38,562 nt of DNA from JAJYRX01 sp041655275 (lineage in GTDB: Bacteria > Pseudomonadota > Gammaproteobacteria > Burkholderiales > Burkholderiaceae_B): assembly GCA_041655275.1 (NCBI GenBank), contig JBBAFU010000018.1, forward strand, positions 1 through 38,562, given 5' to 3'. Positions 22,682 to 30,865 of the stretch are shown here, one piece after another (position 1 is the first letter of the stretch; the number at the start of each line of letters is the position of its first letter). The notes below the pieces were generated by a model. That model was given only the letters and a program-made list of their open reading frames with translations, did no database searches and had not been told where the DNA came from. The position numbers were made by a program, and so were the translations under genes.

Positions 22682-23848
22682 ATGAATTTGCTTGTACTTG
22701 GCGCCGGCCACATTGGCCGGCAGATCGCGCGCTGGTTGTCCGCCACCGGTGATTACCACGTCAGCATCGCCGACCAGAGCGATGAGGCCCTTGCACCGCT
22801 GCGTGTCCAGAATTTGGACACCCTCCGCCTGGACATCAACAACGGCCCGGCGCTGGAAGCCGCCCTGCGCGGGCGCGATGCCGTGGTCAATGCCCTGCCG
22901 TTCTTCGCCAGCATCCCCGTGGCACGCGCCGCCCACGCCTGTGGCGTGCACTACTTCGACCTGACGGAAGATGTGAATGCCACGCAGACCATTGCGGCCC
23001 TGGCCAAGGATGCGAATACCGCCTTCATGCCTCAATGCGGCCTGGCGCCCGGCTTCGTCGGCATCGTCGCCCACAGCCTGGTGCGCGGTTTCGACCGGGT
23101 CAACCAGGTAAAGATGCGCGTGGGCGCGCTGCCCCAGTATCCGAACAATGCCCTGAAATACAACCTTACGTGGAGCGTGGACGGCCTCATCAACGAATAC
23201 CTGCACCCCTGCGACGCGCTGCGCGACGGCGAGCTCACACAGCTGGCGCCCATGGAGGGGCTGGAGCATCTGCAGGTAGACGGCGTGGATTACGAGGCCT
23301 TCAACACCTCGGGCGGGCTGGGCACGCTGTGCGACACCCTGGCCGGCAAGGTAGGCAGCCTGGATTACAAGACGCTGCGCTATCCCGGCCACCTGACGCT
23401 GATGCGCTTCCTGATCCAGGATCTGGGCCTGCGGGACAAGCCCGAGACCCTGCGTACCCTGCTGCAGGACGCCCTGCCCCGCAGCCTGCAGGACAAGGTC
23501 GTTGTCTTCGTGGCCGTGGATGGCTGGAAGCAGGGCCATCATATACAGGATGTATTCACGCGTACCCTGTTGAGCTGTTCAATAAATGAACACGCTCGGG
23601 AACAGGTACAGAAACCAGCGCCGGAACAGACGCAGGAAAATACCGTGAGCGCCATCCAGCTGGCCACCACGGCGGGTGTTTGTACCGCTGTCGATCTGTT
23701 CCGTGAAGGCCGTTTGCCCGCCAGGGGCTTCATCCGCCAGGAAAGCATCAGCCTGCAGGCCTTCCTGGCCAATCGCTTCGGCCGCGTCTACAACGCCGGC
23801 GACATCGGCGACACCGGCGATACCCGCGACACCCGCGTCATGCCATGA
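22682..23848 (+). CDS. Saccharopine dehydrogenase family protein (possible lysine 6-dehydrogenase-like)
   Basis: 388 residues. The N-terminus is a Rossmann fold (NLLVLGAGHIGRQIARWLSA) of the Sacchrp_dh_NADP type, with VVNALPFFASIPVARAA and the C-terminal domain region QCGLAPGFVGIVAH typical of the family. Such enzymes oxidise or reduce saccharopine, lysine or carboxynorspermidine with NAD(P). The length equals that of single-chain lysine 6-dehydrogenases, one plausible role beside amino-acid transport genes. Two oddities: a polar insert (EHAREQVQKPAPEQTQEN, residues ~305-322) and a C-terminal tail GDIGDTGDTRDTR encoded by a 9-base repeat. It is divergent from the Lrp operon, and its end overlaps dadA by 11 bases. 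CAGGAC before the ATG is a modest ribosome binding site. Confidence 0.85.
   Translation: MNLLVLGAGHIGRQIARWLSATGDYHVSIADQSDEALAPLRVQNLDTLRLDINNGPALEAALRGRDAVVNALPFFASIPVARAAHACGVHYFDLTEDVNATQTIAALAKDANTAFMPQCGLAPGFVGIVAHSLVRGFDRVNQVKMRVGALPQYPNNALKYNLTWSVDGLINEYLHPCDALRDGELTQLAPMEGLEHLQVDGVDYEAFNTSGGLGTLCDTLAGKVGSLDYKTLRYPGHLTLMRFLIQDLGLRDKPETLRTLLQDALPRSLQDKVVVFVAVDGWKQGHHIQDVFTRTLLSCSINEHAREQVQKPAPEQTQENTVSAIQLATTAGVCTAVDLFREGRLPARGFIRQESISLQAFLANRFGRVYNAGDIGDTGDTRDTRVMP
23798..23842 (+). repeat. Five-unit 9-bp tandem repeat at a gene's 3' end
   Basis: Five tandem units resembling GGCGACACC (GGCGACATC, GGCGACACC, GGCGATACC, CGCGACACC, CGCGTCATG) encode the C-terminal G-D-T/R-D-T tail of the saccharopine-dehydrogenase-like protein. 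It is probably a slippage-derived extension beyond the conserved end, and it also abuts the convergent dadA stop. Confidence 0.7.
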
Positions 23849-25094
23849 ACCGGCTGGGTGCGAACGGCGCCAGGGACAGGGACGGCGTGCGCCCCGTGAC
23901 CAGATCGGCCACCAGCTGCCCGGTGGCCGGGCCGGTGGACAGGCCCACATGGCCGTGGCCAAAGGCAAAGATGATGCGCTCGTGGCGGGGCGCGGCGCCA
24001 ATGATGGGCAGGCCGTCGGGGGTGGACGGGCGGCTGCCCATCCAGGGTGTCTGCTGCGCGTCGGCGGCGACCACGTCGTCGGCCACACCCAGGGTCTGCC
24101 CCGCAGCGTCCAGCACAAGACGGATCTGGGCGGGGTTGGGCGGGCTTTGCGGGCGCGCCAGCTCCACACCGCTGAGCACACGCACGCCACCGGGCTCGGG
24201 CGCCATCACGTAGGCACCGCCCACGTCGTTCACCGGCCGGTTCAGCGCCTTGCCTTCGGGCAGCGTCAGATGCAGGTGGTAGCCGCGCTCGCCCACCATG
24301 GGAATGCGATAGCCCAGCCCACGCGCCAGCCGCGCCGACCATGCGCCCGCTGCCAGCACCGCGTGGCGCGCCTCTTCCACCGCGCCGCCGGCCGTCATCA
24401 CACGCACGCCTTCGGCCGTCTGCTGCAGCGCCTGGGCGGGCGTTTCACGCCACACGCCGCCGCGCTCGATGAAGACCGCCAGCGCACGCTCGAGCAGGCG
24501 GCCGGGCTGATCGATGGACATGGCGCCGGTCAGGAACAACCCGCGCTCGAACTTGCGCGCCAGCGCCGGCTCCAGCTCGCGAATCTGATCCGCATCGAGC
24601 TCGTCAAAGGCCACGCCGTGGCGCGTCAGCAGGCTGCGCTCGGCGCCTGCCGCCTGAAAACTCTCCACCGAACGAAAGGCCCGCAGCCAGCCGTTGGGGC
24701 GCAGCCAGGACGTGGCGCCCAGGTCCTCGGCCAGCGCCTGATGCCCCGGCACGGCCTGCGACACCAGGGTGGCCAGCTGTGCCACCGTGCGCTCGCGCGC
24801 CGCAGCGTTGCTGGCACGCAGGAAGCGCATGCCCCAGGGCAGCAGGAAGAAGGCATCGCAGTAGCGCACGCGCAGTGCGGGATCGCGATTGGTCAGATAG
24901 CGCGGCAGCTTGGGCCACAGGCCGGGACCGGCCATGGGCAGGATGGAGCCCGGGCTGATGACGCCGGCGTTACCGAAGGACGCACTGTCGCGCGCACCGT
25001 CGGGGCCGATCAGCATCACCTTCTGTCCCCGTGCCTGCAGCGCCAGCGCCGACGCCAGGCCCACCATGCCGGTGCCAATCACAACTGTATCCAT
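23838..25094 (-). CDS. FAD-dependent D-amino-acid dehydrogenase (DadA-like)
   Basis: 418 residues of the DAO family. The FAD-binding motif is VVIGTGMVGLASALALQARG with the following DADA signature SFGNAGVISPGSILPMAGPG. Near the C-terminus are the second FAD contacts (MGSRPSTPDGLPIIG, FGHGHVGLSTGPATG). DadA-type enzymes oxidise D-amino acids to 2-oxo acids and pass electrons to the respiratory chain at the inner membrane. ATG 25094 with GGTGG seven bases upstream is chosen over an upstream GTG at 25103. It converges on the saccharopine-dehydrogenase-like gene, which suggests joint action on an amino-acid substrate. Confidence 0.88.
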   Translation of the reverse strand: MDTVVIGTGMVGLASALALQARGQKVMLIGPDGARDSASFGNAGVISPGSILPMAGPGLWPKLPRYLTNRDPALRVRYCDAFFLLPWGMRFLRASNAAARERTVAQLATLVSQAVPGHQALAEDLGATSWLRPNGWLRAFRSVESFQAAGAERSLLTRHGVAFDELDADQIRELEPALARKFERGLFLTGAMSIDQPGRLLERALAVFIERGGVWRETPAQALQQTAEGVRVMTAGGAVEEARHAVLAAGAWSARLARGLGYRIPMVGERGYHLHLTLPEGKALNRPVNDVGGAYVMAPEPGGVRVLSGVELARPQSPPNPAQIRLVLDAAGQTLGVADDVVAADAQQTPWMGSRPSTPDGLPIIGAAPRHERIIFAFGHGHVGLSTGPATGQLVADLVTGRTPSLSLAPFAPSRFMA

Positions 25095-25128
25095 CTGCCC
25101 CACCTTTGACTACTGACAGCAAAACAGC

Positions 25129-25134
25129 ATTATA
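25129..25134 (-). promoter_or_regulatory. -10 element TATAAT for the dadA-like gene
   Basis: A perfect consensus TATAAT on the minus strand, 35 bases before the ATG at 25094. A weak -35-like TTGTAC lies 15 bases upstream. The ACAACAG direct repeats (25141-25147, 25152-25158) overlap this area and could be regulator contacts. Confidence 0.5.
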
Positions 25135-25177
25135 GAGGGGACAACAGCAGTACAACAGGACAGGGCGGACGCCAAAG

Positions 25178-25183
25178 TATACT
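25178..25183 (+). promoter_or_regulatory. -10 element TATACT for the N-ATPase operon
   Basis: TATACT is 43 bases before the atpD ATG and is the only clear -10-like box there. No consensus -35 is visible, so expression may depend on an activator. The sequence GTATACTGAA is shared with the promoter region at 12520-12529. Confidence 0.4.
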
Positions 25184-25226
25184 GAAACCTTGATAGCAGT
25201 CAGGTTATGCATAGAGGTATTCCCGC

Positions 25227-26612
25227 ATGAACGATGAGCCCGAAAACGCTAAAAACAGCGGCAAAGTCGTCGGCATTCACGGCGACGTGGTGGACGTGCG
25301 TTTCACGCACGCGATGCCACGCATCCACGACTTGCTCATGGCCGGCACGCTGCCGCTGGAAGTCAACGCCCTGCTCGATGACGGCGTGGTGCGCTGCATT
25401 GCCCTGGCGCCGGTGCGCGGCCTGGGTCTGGGGCGCGCGGTGCAGGCCACCGGAGCGCCCATACAGGTGCCCGTGGGCGAGGCCGTGCTGGGGCGCATGC
25501 TGGATGTCTTCGGCCAGCCTATGGACGGCGGACCCGCCCCCGCCGCCACACAGACGCGCCCCATACACCGCCCCCCGCCGCCGCTGTCCGAGCGCGTCAT
25601 CCACGGTGCGGTGCTGGAAACCGGCATCAAGGCCATAGACCTGCTGGCACCGCTGGAGCGCGGCGGCAAGGCCGGTCTGTTCGGCGGCGCGGGCGTGGGC
25701 AAGACCGTGCTCATCAACGAGCTCATCAACAACACCGTGCGCCACTATGACGGCGTGAGCCTGTTCTGCGGCATCGGCGAGCGCAGCCGCGAGGCCGAGG
25801 AGCTGTACCGCGAAATGGGCGAAGCCGGTGTGCGCGACAAGACCGTCATGCTGTTCGGGCAGATGAATGCCGCGCCCGGCGTACGCTTCCGTGTGGGCAA
25901 CGCCGCCCTCACCATGGCGGAATACTTCCGCGACGAGCTTGAGCAGGACGTCCTGCTGCTGATGGACAACCTGTTCCGCTTCGTGCAGGCCGGAGCCGAA
26001 GTCTCGGGCCTGCTGGGGCGCATGCCTTCGCGCGTGGGCTACCAGCCCACCCTGGCCACCGAGCTGGCCGCCCTGCAGGAACGCATCACCTCCACCCGCC
26101 ACGGCGCCATCACCTCGGTACAGGCCGTCTATGTCCCGGCGGACGACTTCACCGATCCGGCGGCGGTGCACATCTTCTCGCACCTGTCGGCGTCCGTGGT
26201 GCTCTCGCGCAAGCGCGCCAGCGAAGGCCTGTACCCCGCAGTGGACCCGCTGGCCTCATCATCGGTCATGCTCACGCCCGGCGTCGTGGGCCAGCGCCAC
26301 TACGACATCGCCCGCGCCGTGCGCCGCACCCTGGCCGAGTACGAGGAACTGCGCGACATCATTGCCATGCTGGGGCTGGAAGAGCTGTCGGCACACGACC
26401 GCGCCGTGGTCGCCCGCGCGCGCCGGCTGGAGCGCTTCCTGACCCAGCCCTTTCATGTGGCCGAAATGTTCAGCGGCATGGCCGGGCAACGCGTCAGCAT
26501 CGCCCAGACCCTGGCCAGCTGCGAATCCATCCTGGAGCGGCGCGACTTCGACGACGAGGAAATGGACTACTACATGATTGGCGCCCTGCCCGGACTGGAG
26601 CTTGCGGCATGA
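25227..26612 (+). CDS. atpD: N-type ATPase beta subunit
   Basis: 461 residues, the catalytic subunit of the F1-like sector. The P-loop GGAGVGKT is at 153-160, the catalytic Glu lies in GERSREAEEL (GERTREG in classical F-ATPases), and Walker B is LLLMDNLFRF. Together with alpha it forms the hexamer that makes or hydrolyses ATP, facing the cytoplasm. Being first in the operon, followed by epsilon and then atpQ and atpR, is the diagnostic gene order of the laterally transferred N-ATPase (atpDCQRBEFAG), usually a second ATPase beside the housekeeping one. AGAGG upstream supports the ATG. Its stop overlaps the next ATG. Confidence 0.95.
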   Translation: MNDEPENAKNSGKVVGIHGDVVDVRFTHAMPRIHDLLMAGTLPLEVNALLDDGVVRCIALAPVRGLGLGRAVQATGAPIQVPVGEAVLGRMLDVFGQPMDGGPAPAATQTRPIHRPPPPLSERVIHGAVLETGIKAIDLLAPLERGGKAGLFGGAGVGKTVLINELINNTVRHYDGVSLFCGIGERSREAEELYREMGEAGVRDKTVMLFGQMNAAPGVRFRVGNAALTMAEYFRDELEQDVLLLMDNLFRFVQAGAEVSGLLGRMPSRVGYQPTLATELAALQERITSTRHGAITSVQAVYVPADDFTDPAAVHIFSHLSASVVLSRKRASEGLYPAVDPLASSSVMLTPGVVGQRHYDIARAVRRTLAEYEELRDIIAMLGLEELSAHDRAVVARARRLERFLTQPFHVAEMFSGMAGQRVSIAQTLASCESILERRDFDDEEMDYYMIGALPGLELAA

Positions 26613-27025
26613 ACACGGAAACCAACTTGATGACCGTACGCCTGTTCGTGCCCGACCAGTGCCTGCACGAAGGCCGGGCCTGCCGGGTGGCGGCCGTGGC
26701 CGAGGACGGCGGCGCGTTCACGCTGCTGCCCCAACACGCGGACTTTGTGGCGGCGCTGCAGGCCTCGGTGCTGGTGGTGGAAGACAAGCGCGGCAAGGAG
26801 CACTTCTTCGGCATAGACTACGGCCTGCTCGTCAAGCAGGGTTTTGAAGTACGCATTGCCGTGCGTCGCGCCGTCAGGGGTGAGTCCCTCGCTACGCTGG
26901 GCGACACTGTGGCCCGGCAATTCAGTGACCTGGACGAGACCGAACGTGCCGCGCGCAGTGCGCTGTCACGCCTTGAAGTGGGCATAGTGCGCCAGTTCGG
27001 CGCCCTGCGCTCGCCGCCGCCATGA
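26609..27025 (+). CDS. atpC: N-type ATPase epsilon subunit
   Basis: 138 residues. The N-terminal beta-sandwich domain (MTVRLFVPDQCLHEGRACRV and FTLLPQHADFVAAL, containing the family P-x-H-A-D/P motif) is followed by a short helical C-terminus. Epsilon links the rotor stalk to the c-ring and can inhibit hydrolysis. The second position in the operon is typical for N-ATPases. The start overlaps the atpD stop (ATGA), and its own stop overlaps atpQ, showing translational coupling throughout. Confidence 0.9.
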   Translation: MNTETNLMTVRLFVPDQCLHEGRACRVAAVAEDGGAFTLLPQHADFVAALQASVLVVEDKRGKEHFFGIDYGLLVKQGFEVRIAVRRAVRGESLATLGDTVARQFSDLDETERAARSALSRLEVGIVRQFGALRSPPP

Positions 27026-27345
27026 CACGCCCGCCACAGGCCGAAGACCGCATCCGCAGGCAGGCGCGCCGCCTGGACAAGGCGCGTCGCCGCACCGGCT
27101 TCAGCCCCCTGCAAGGCCTGGGTGCCCTGGGTGTCATCGGCTGGTCGGTGGCGCTGCCCACGGTGGGCGGCGCCCTGTTGGGCATCTGGCTGGACAAGGT
27201 GAGCCCCAGGGACTTTTCCTGGACCATTGCCCTGATGCTGGGCGGCCTGGCCATCGGCGTGATCGTGGCCGCAGAATGGGTGTTCAAGCAAGGCAGAGCC
27301 CTGAAAATGGAAGAAACCCCGGAAGAGGAAAACAACGATGTTTGA
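27022..27345 (+). CDS. atpQ: N-type ATPase AtpQ-like (AtpI/AtpZ-related) membrane protein
   Basis: 107 residues: a basic N-terminus (RRQARRLDKARRRTG) and two transmembrane helices (GALGVIGWSVALPTVGGALL and IALMLGGLAIGVIVAAEWVF) in the hairpin arrangement of AtpI/AtpZ proteins, which help assemble the c-ring and supply Mg2+. In N-ATPase operons a protein of this kind occupies exactly this position and is called AtpQ. It overlaps atpC by 4 bases and atpR by 8 bases. Confidence 0.85.
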   Translation: MTRPPQAEDRIRRQARRLDKARRRTGFSPLQGLGALGVIGWSVALPTVGGALLGIWLDKVSPRDFSWTIALMLGGLAIGVIVAAEWVFKQGRALKMEETPEEENNDV

Positions 27346-27637
27346 AAACGAAACCCTGGTGGCGGGCGCGATCAGTTTCAGCCTGGGGCTGGTGGCCAGC
27401 TTCCTGTACTTTGCCGGCCTGGCCTGGACGGCGCGCCGCGCACTCGCCAGCCGCATGCCCGCCGCCTGGCTGCTGGCAAGCTTTCTCGTGCGCAGCGGCC
27501 TGTTCATCGGCCTGGCGCTCTTGCTCATGCGCTACTGGAACCCGCTGCTGGTGCTGTCCGCCTGGCTGTTCGCCTTCTTCCTGATGCGCGCCGTCATCTT
27601 CGCCCGTGCGCGTCGCGACGCCGCCGACGGGGAATAG
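27338..27637 (+). CDS. atpR: N-type ATPase AtpR membrane protein
   Basis: 99 residues with three hydrophobic helices, and a conserved arginine inside the second (LLASFLVRSGLFIGLALLLM, Arg52). This matches the N-ATPase AtpR family, found only in these operons, whose membrane Arg is thought to pair with the c-subunit carboxylate during assembly (family knowledge). The start lies within the end of atpQ, and atpB follows after 2 bases. Confidence 0.85.
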   Translation: MFENETLVAGAISFSLGLVASFLYFAGLAWTARRALASRMPAAWLLASFLVRSGLFIGLALLLMRYWNPLLVLSAWLFAFFLMRAVIFARARRDAADGE

Positions 27638-27639
27638 CC

Positions 27640-28338
27640 ATGCAACTGACGCCCGACACCATCATCCTGATTGAATGGGGCCCGCTGCGCCTGAATGCCA
27701 CCATACTGGGCACCTGGCTCATCATGGCCATACTCGTGGGCGTTTCCTGGCTGGTCACGCGCCGCCTGCAGCCCGATCTGCCGCCGGGACGCTGGCGCAA
27801 CAGCCTGGAAGTGCTGGTGCTGATGATAGAAGACCAGATACGCGCCATCACCCAGCGCGGCGTGCACTCCGTGATGGCGTTTTCCGGCACGCTGTTCCTC
27901 TTCATCGCCGCCTCCAACCTGCTGGCGCTGGTGCCCGGCATGCGCGCGCCCACCGGCTCGCTGTCCACCACCGTGGCGCTCACGATTTCCGTGATGCTGG
28001 CCGTGCCGCTGTTCGGCATCGCCCACGGCGGCCTGCGCCAGTATCTGGCCGGCTTCGTCCAGCCCACGGTACTGCTGCTGCCCTTCAACCTGCTGGGCGA
28101 GATGTCCAAGGGCATATCGCTGTCCATACGCCTGTACGGCAACATCATGAGCGGCGCCGTCATCGCCGCCATACTGCTGGGCATTGCGCCCCTGTTCTTT
28201 CCCGTCATCATGGAGGCGTTCGGCCTGCTGGTCGGCATGATCCAGGCCTATATCTTCGCGGTACTGGCCACGGTCTACATCTCCGCCGCGATGGCCGAGC
28301 CCTCCAAGCCCTCTATCGACCCGGAGAATCCGTCGTGA
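27640..28338 (+). CDS. atpB: N-type ATPase a subunit
   Basis: 232 residues, the stator channel subunit. The essential arginine that faces the c-ring is Arg164 in SLSIRLYGNIMSG, and the last helix (GMIQAYIFAVLATVYISAAM) carries the conserved Gln and the QAYIF motif of a-subunits. With the c-ring it forms the ion path across the inner membrane. Its stop codon overlaps the GTG start of atpE. Confidence 0.93.
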   Translation: MQLTPDTIILIEWGPLRLNATILGTWLIMAILVGVSWLVTRRLQPDLPPGRWRNSLEVLVLMIEDQIRAITQRGVHSVMAFSGTLFLFIAASNLLALVPGMRAPTGSLSTTVALTISVMLAVPLFGIAHGGLRQYLAGFVQPTVLLLPFNLLGEMSKGISLSIRLYGNIMSGAVIAAILLGIAPLFFPVIMEAFGLLVGMIQAYIFAVLATVYISAAMAEPSKPSIDPENPS

Positions 28339-28613
28339 ATGACCTCAGTCTTGTCGCCCTGGTATCCATCATCACCGCCGGTCTGACGGTGGCCATAGGC
28401 TCTTTCGGCGCCGCCCTGGGCGAAGGCCGGGCCGCCGCAGCCGCCATGTCCGCCATTGCCCAGCAGCCCGACGCCGCGCCTGCGCTGTCGCGCACGCTGT
28501 TCGTGAGCCTGGCCATGGTGGAATCCTCCGGCATCTACTGCTTCGTGGTGGCCCTGATCCTGATCTTCGCCAACCCGTTCTGGGATGCCGTTCGCCCGCT
28601 CATCACCGGATAG
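28335..28613 (+). CDS. atpE: N-type ATPase c subunit with two membrane carboxylates
   Basis: 92 residues starting at GTG (28335), overlapping the atpB stop; no in-frame ATG is near. It is a helical hairpin. TM1 contains GAALGEGRAA with Glu30, in the position where Na+-binding c subunits have Gln. TM2 contains MVESSGIY with Glu63, Ser64 and Tyr68, the E-S-x-x-x-Y part of the Na+-type site. Two carboxylates per hairpin are typical of N-ATPases. The family was first proposed to move Na+, whereas a characterised Burkholderia N-type c-ring was reported as H+-specific (from memory), so the coupling ion is open. The loop QQPDA contacts the gamma/epsilon stalk. Confidence 0.93.
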   Translation: MNDLSLVALVSIITAGLTVAIGSFGAALGEGRAAAAAMSAIAQQPDAAPALSRTLFVSLAMVESSGIYCFVVALILIFANPFWDAVRPLITG

Positions 28614-28619
28614 GCCGCC

Positions 28620-29333
28620 ATGTCCATCGATTGGTTCACAGTTGCCGTCCAGCTGGTCAATTTCTGGCTGCTGGTGTGGCTGCTGCGCCGCTTCCTGTAC
28701 CGGCCCATACTGAACGGCATTGCCGCCCGCGAGGCCGAGATTGCGCGCCGCATGGCCGCCGCCGACGAAGCACGCGCCGAAGCCCGTGAAGCGCAGGCCC
28801 GCTATGAGGCCACACGCGAACAGGGGCTGGCGCAGCAGACCGCGCGGGTGGAGCAGGCCCTGCTGGAAACGCGCGAGGAACGCGAGGCCCTGCTCGCCCA
28901 GGCACGCAGCCAGATGGCCCAGGAGCAGGCCGAGTGGAAACACCAGCTGGATGAGGAGCGCGACAAGTTCCGTCGCCGCCTGCATGAGGAGGCCACAACC
29001 ACGCTGGTGGCGCTGGCGCGCAAGGCCTTGCATGAACTGGCCGACGAGACGCTGGAAGCCGCCATCGTGCGCCGCCTGGCGGGCCGCCTGCAGCCCATGG
29101 CGAGCGAGCTGAAAGCCGCCGGCGGCGATCACGGCACGGCGCAACTGGCCACCCGCTCGGCGCTGGACCCGGCCCTGCAGGAACAGCTGCGCACGGAGCT
29201 GGCAGCCCTGCTGCCCGGCGTGGCGCTGGACTTCCGCGTGGACGAGCGCCAGTCTCCGGGCGTGGTGCTGGAGTACGGCGGCGCGCGCGTTGAATGGACG
29301 CTGGATCGCTATCTGGAGGCGCTTGCGCCATGA
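28620..29333 (+). CDS. atpF: N-type ATPase b subunit with delta-like C-terminal extension
   Basis: 237 residues, much longer than the ~156 of a classical b subunit. One N-terminal membrane helix (FTVAVQLVNFWLLVWLL) leads into a long charged coiled coil (~35-150). The last ~60 residues (TRSALDPALQEQLRTELAAL, then VALDFRVDERQSPGVVLEYG) resemble the C-terminus of the delta/OSCP subunit, including the vDxxxxGGV-like turn and a terminal L-x-x-L helix. The operon has no atpH, so this extension probably replaces delta in joining the stator to the alpha/beta crown. That role is inference from sequence resemblance. The stop overlaps the atpA start. Confidence 0.9.
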   Translation: MSIDWFTVAVQLVNFWLLVWLLRRFLYRPILNGIAAREAEIARRMAAADEARAEAREAQARYEATREQGLAQQTARVEQALLETREEREALLAQARSQMAQEQAEWKHQLDEERDKFRRRLHEEATTTLVALARKALHELADETLEAAIVRRLAGRLQPMASELKAAGGDHGTAQLATRSALDPALQEQLRTELAALLPGVALDFRVDERQSPGVVLEYGGARVEWTLDRYLEALAP

Positions 29334-30865
29334 TGGACAAGGCCCCGGAGAACATGCCGGACAGCACGGTGGACAATGCCTTCGAGCGATGGCGTGTTCA
29401 ACTATTGGACACCCCCGGGCCCACACCCGAGCTTGTGGAGCTGGGCCGGGTCACGGAAGTGGCCGACGGCGTGGCCCGCGTGTCCGGGCTGGCCAGGGCA
29501 CTGGCCGATGAGTTGCTGGAATTCGAGAGCGGCATCCAGGGCCAGGTCATGGATCTGGTGCCCGGCGAGCTGGGCGTCATGCTGCTGGGCGCCACCGAGG
29601 CGCTGCGTCCGGGCGAAACCGTCTACCGCACCGGCAGGATAGTGAACGTGCCCGTGGGCACCGCCCTTCTGGGCCGCGTGGTGAATGCGCTGGGCCGGGC
29701 CATAGACGGCGGGCCGGCCATAGACAGCCTGCAGCGCCGGCCCGTGGAAGCCCCCGCACCCGGCATCCTGGAGCGCACGCCCGTGAGCCGCCCGCTGGCC
29801 ACCGGCATCAAGGCCGTGGACGCCGCCATCCCCATTGGCCTGGGCCAGCGCCAGCTCATCATCGGCGACCGGCAGACCGGCAAGACCTCGCTCGCCACCG
29901 ATATCATGCTCAACCAGCACGACTCGGGACTCCTCTGCATCTATTGCGCCGTGGGACAGCGCGGCGATGCCGTGGCCCGCGTCATCCAGGCGCTGGAGCA
30001 CGGCGGGCTGCTTGCACGCAGCATCATCATCAACGCCGGCGACGAAGAAGCCGCCGGCCTGGGCTATCTGGCCCCCTACAGCGCCATGAGCATGGCCGAG
30101 CACTTTGCCGCCCGGGGCGAGGACGTGCTGGTAGTGCTGGACGACATCACCCATCACGCGCGCGCCTACCGCGAGTTGTCGCTGCTGCTGCGCCGCCCGC
30201 CCGGGCGCGAAGCCTTCCCCGGCGACATCTTCTACGTCCATGCCCGCCTGCTCGAGCGTGCGGGGCAGTTCGGTGCCGAGCGCCAGTCGGGCTCCATCAC
30301 GGTACTCCCCATTGTCGAGACCGAAGCGGAAAACCTGTCGGCCTACATTCCCACCAATCTCATTTCCATCACCGACGGCCAGGTCTACCTGTCGCCGCGC
30401 CAGGTGCGCCGCAACCAGTTTCCCGCCGTCGATCTGGGCCTGTCGGTCTCGCGCGTGGGCGGCAAGGCGCAGAACCGCAGCATTCAGTCCATTTCCGCCA
30501 ACCTGCGCGTCACCCTGGCGCAATTCGAGGAACTGGAAGAATTTGCCCGCTTCGGCACCCGTCTGGACGCCGCGGTACGCCAGCGACTGACACGTGGCGG
30601 CGCCGTACGTCTGGCCCTGCGTCAGGCCGAGCGCGACCCCATGCCGGCCCTTGAGCAGCTGACGGTGCTGGTAGCGGCCACGGAAGGCCTGCTGGACGAG
30701 GTTTCTGAAAGCGACTTTCCCCGGGCCCAGGCCGCACTGCGCCAGGCGGCACGACGTCATCTGGGCGAGCTGGCCGACCATATTGCGCAAAACCTGCCTC
30801 TGGGCGCAACCGAGCGCGAAAACCTGCTTGACGTCGGGCGCGCGGCGCTGGGCGACACGCCATGA
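29330..30865 (+). CDS. atpA: N-type ATPase alpha subunit
   Basis: 511 residues. The P-loop region is GDRQTGKTSLATD, followed by the non-catalytic nucleotide-site features VLVVLDDITHHARAYREL and the arginine-finger region (FGAERQSGSITVLPIVET, then LSVSRVGGKAQ). The ATG at 29330 overlaps the atpF stop (ATGATGG), with GGAGG ten bases upstream, and is preferred over the longer frame starting at 29294; the next codon is also ATG. The N-terminal ~30 residues that would bind delta differ from classical alpha, in keeping with the missing delta gene. Confidence 0.94.
   Translation: MMDKAPENMPDSTVDNAFERWRVQLLDTPGPTPELVELGRVTEVADGVARVSGLARALADELLEFESGIQGQVMDLVPGELGVMLLGATEALRPGETVYRTGRIVNVPVGTALLGRVVNALGRAIDGGPAIDSLQRRPVEAPAPGILERTPVSRPLATGIKAVDAAIPIGLGQRQLIIGDRQTGKTSLATDIMLNQHDSGLLCIYCAVGQRGDAVARVIQALEHGGLLARSIIINAGDEEAAGLGYLAPYSAMSMAEHFAARGEDVLVVLDDITHHARAYRELSLLLRRPPGREAFPGDIFYVHARLLERAGQFGAERQSGSITVLPIVETEAENLSAYIPTNLISITDGQVYLSPRQVRRNQFPAVDLGLSVSRVGGKAQNRSIQSISANLRVTLAQFEELEEFARFGTRLDAAVRQRLTRGGAVRLALRQAERDPMPALEQLTVLVAATEGLLDEVSESDFPRAQAALRQAARRHLGELADHIAQNLPLGATERENLLDVGRAALGDTP

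Noticed and set aside
23676..25109. 477-codon plus-strand frame opposite the dadA-like gene
   Set aside because: The minus-strand protein carries intact FAD motifs, whereas this frame has none.
29402..30790. 462-codon open frame on the minus strand opposite atpA
   Set aside because: atpA is unmistakable. The antisense frame has no start signal or family resemblance and is a GC-driven shadow.
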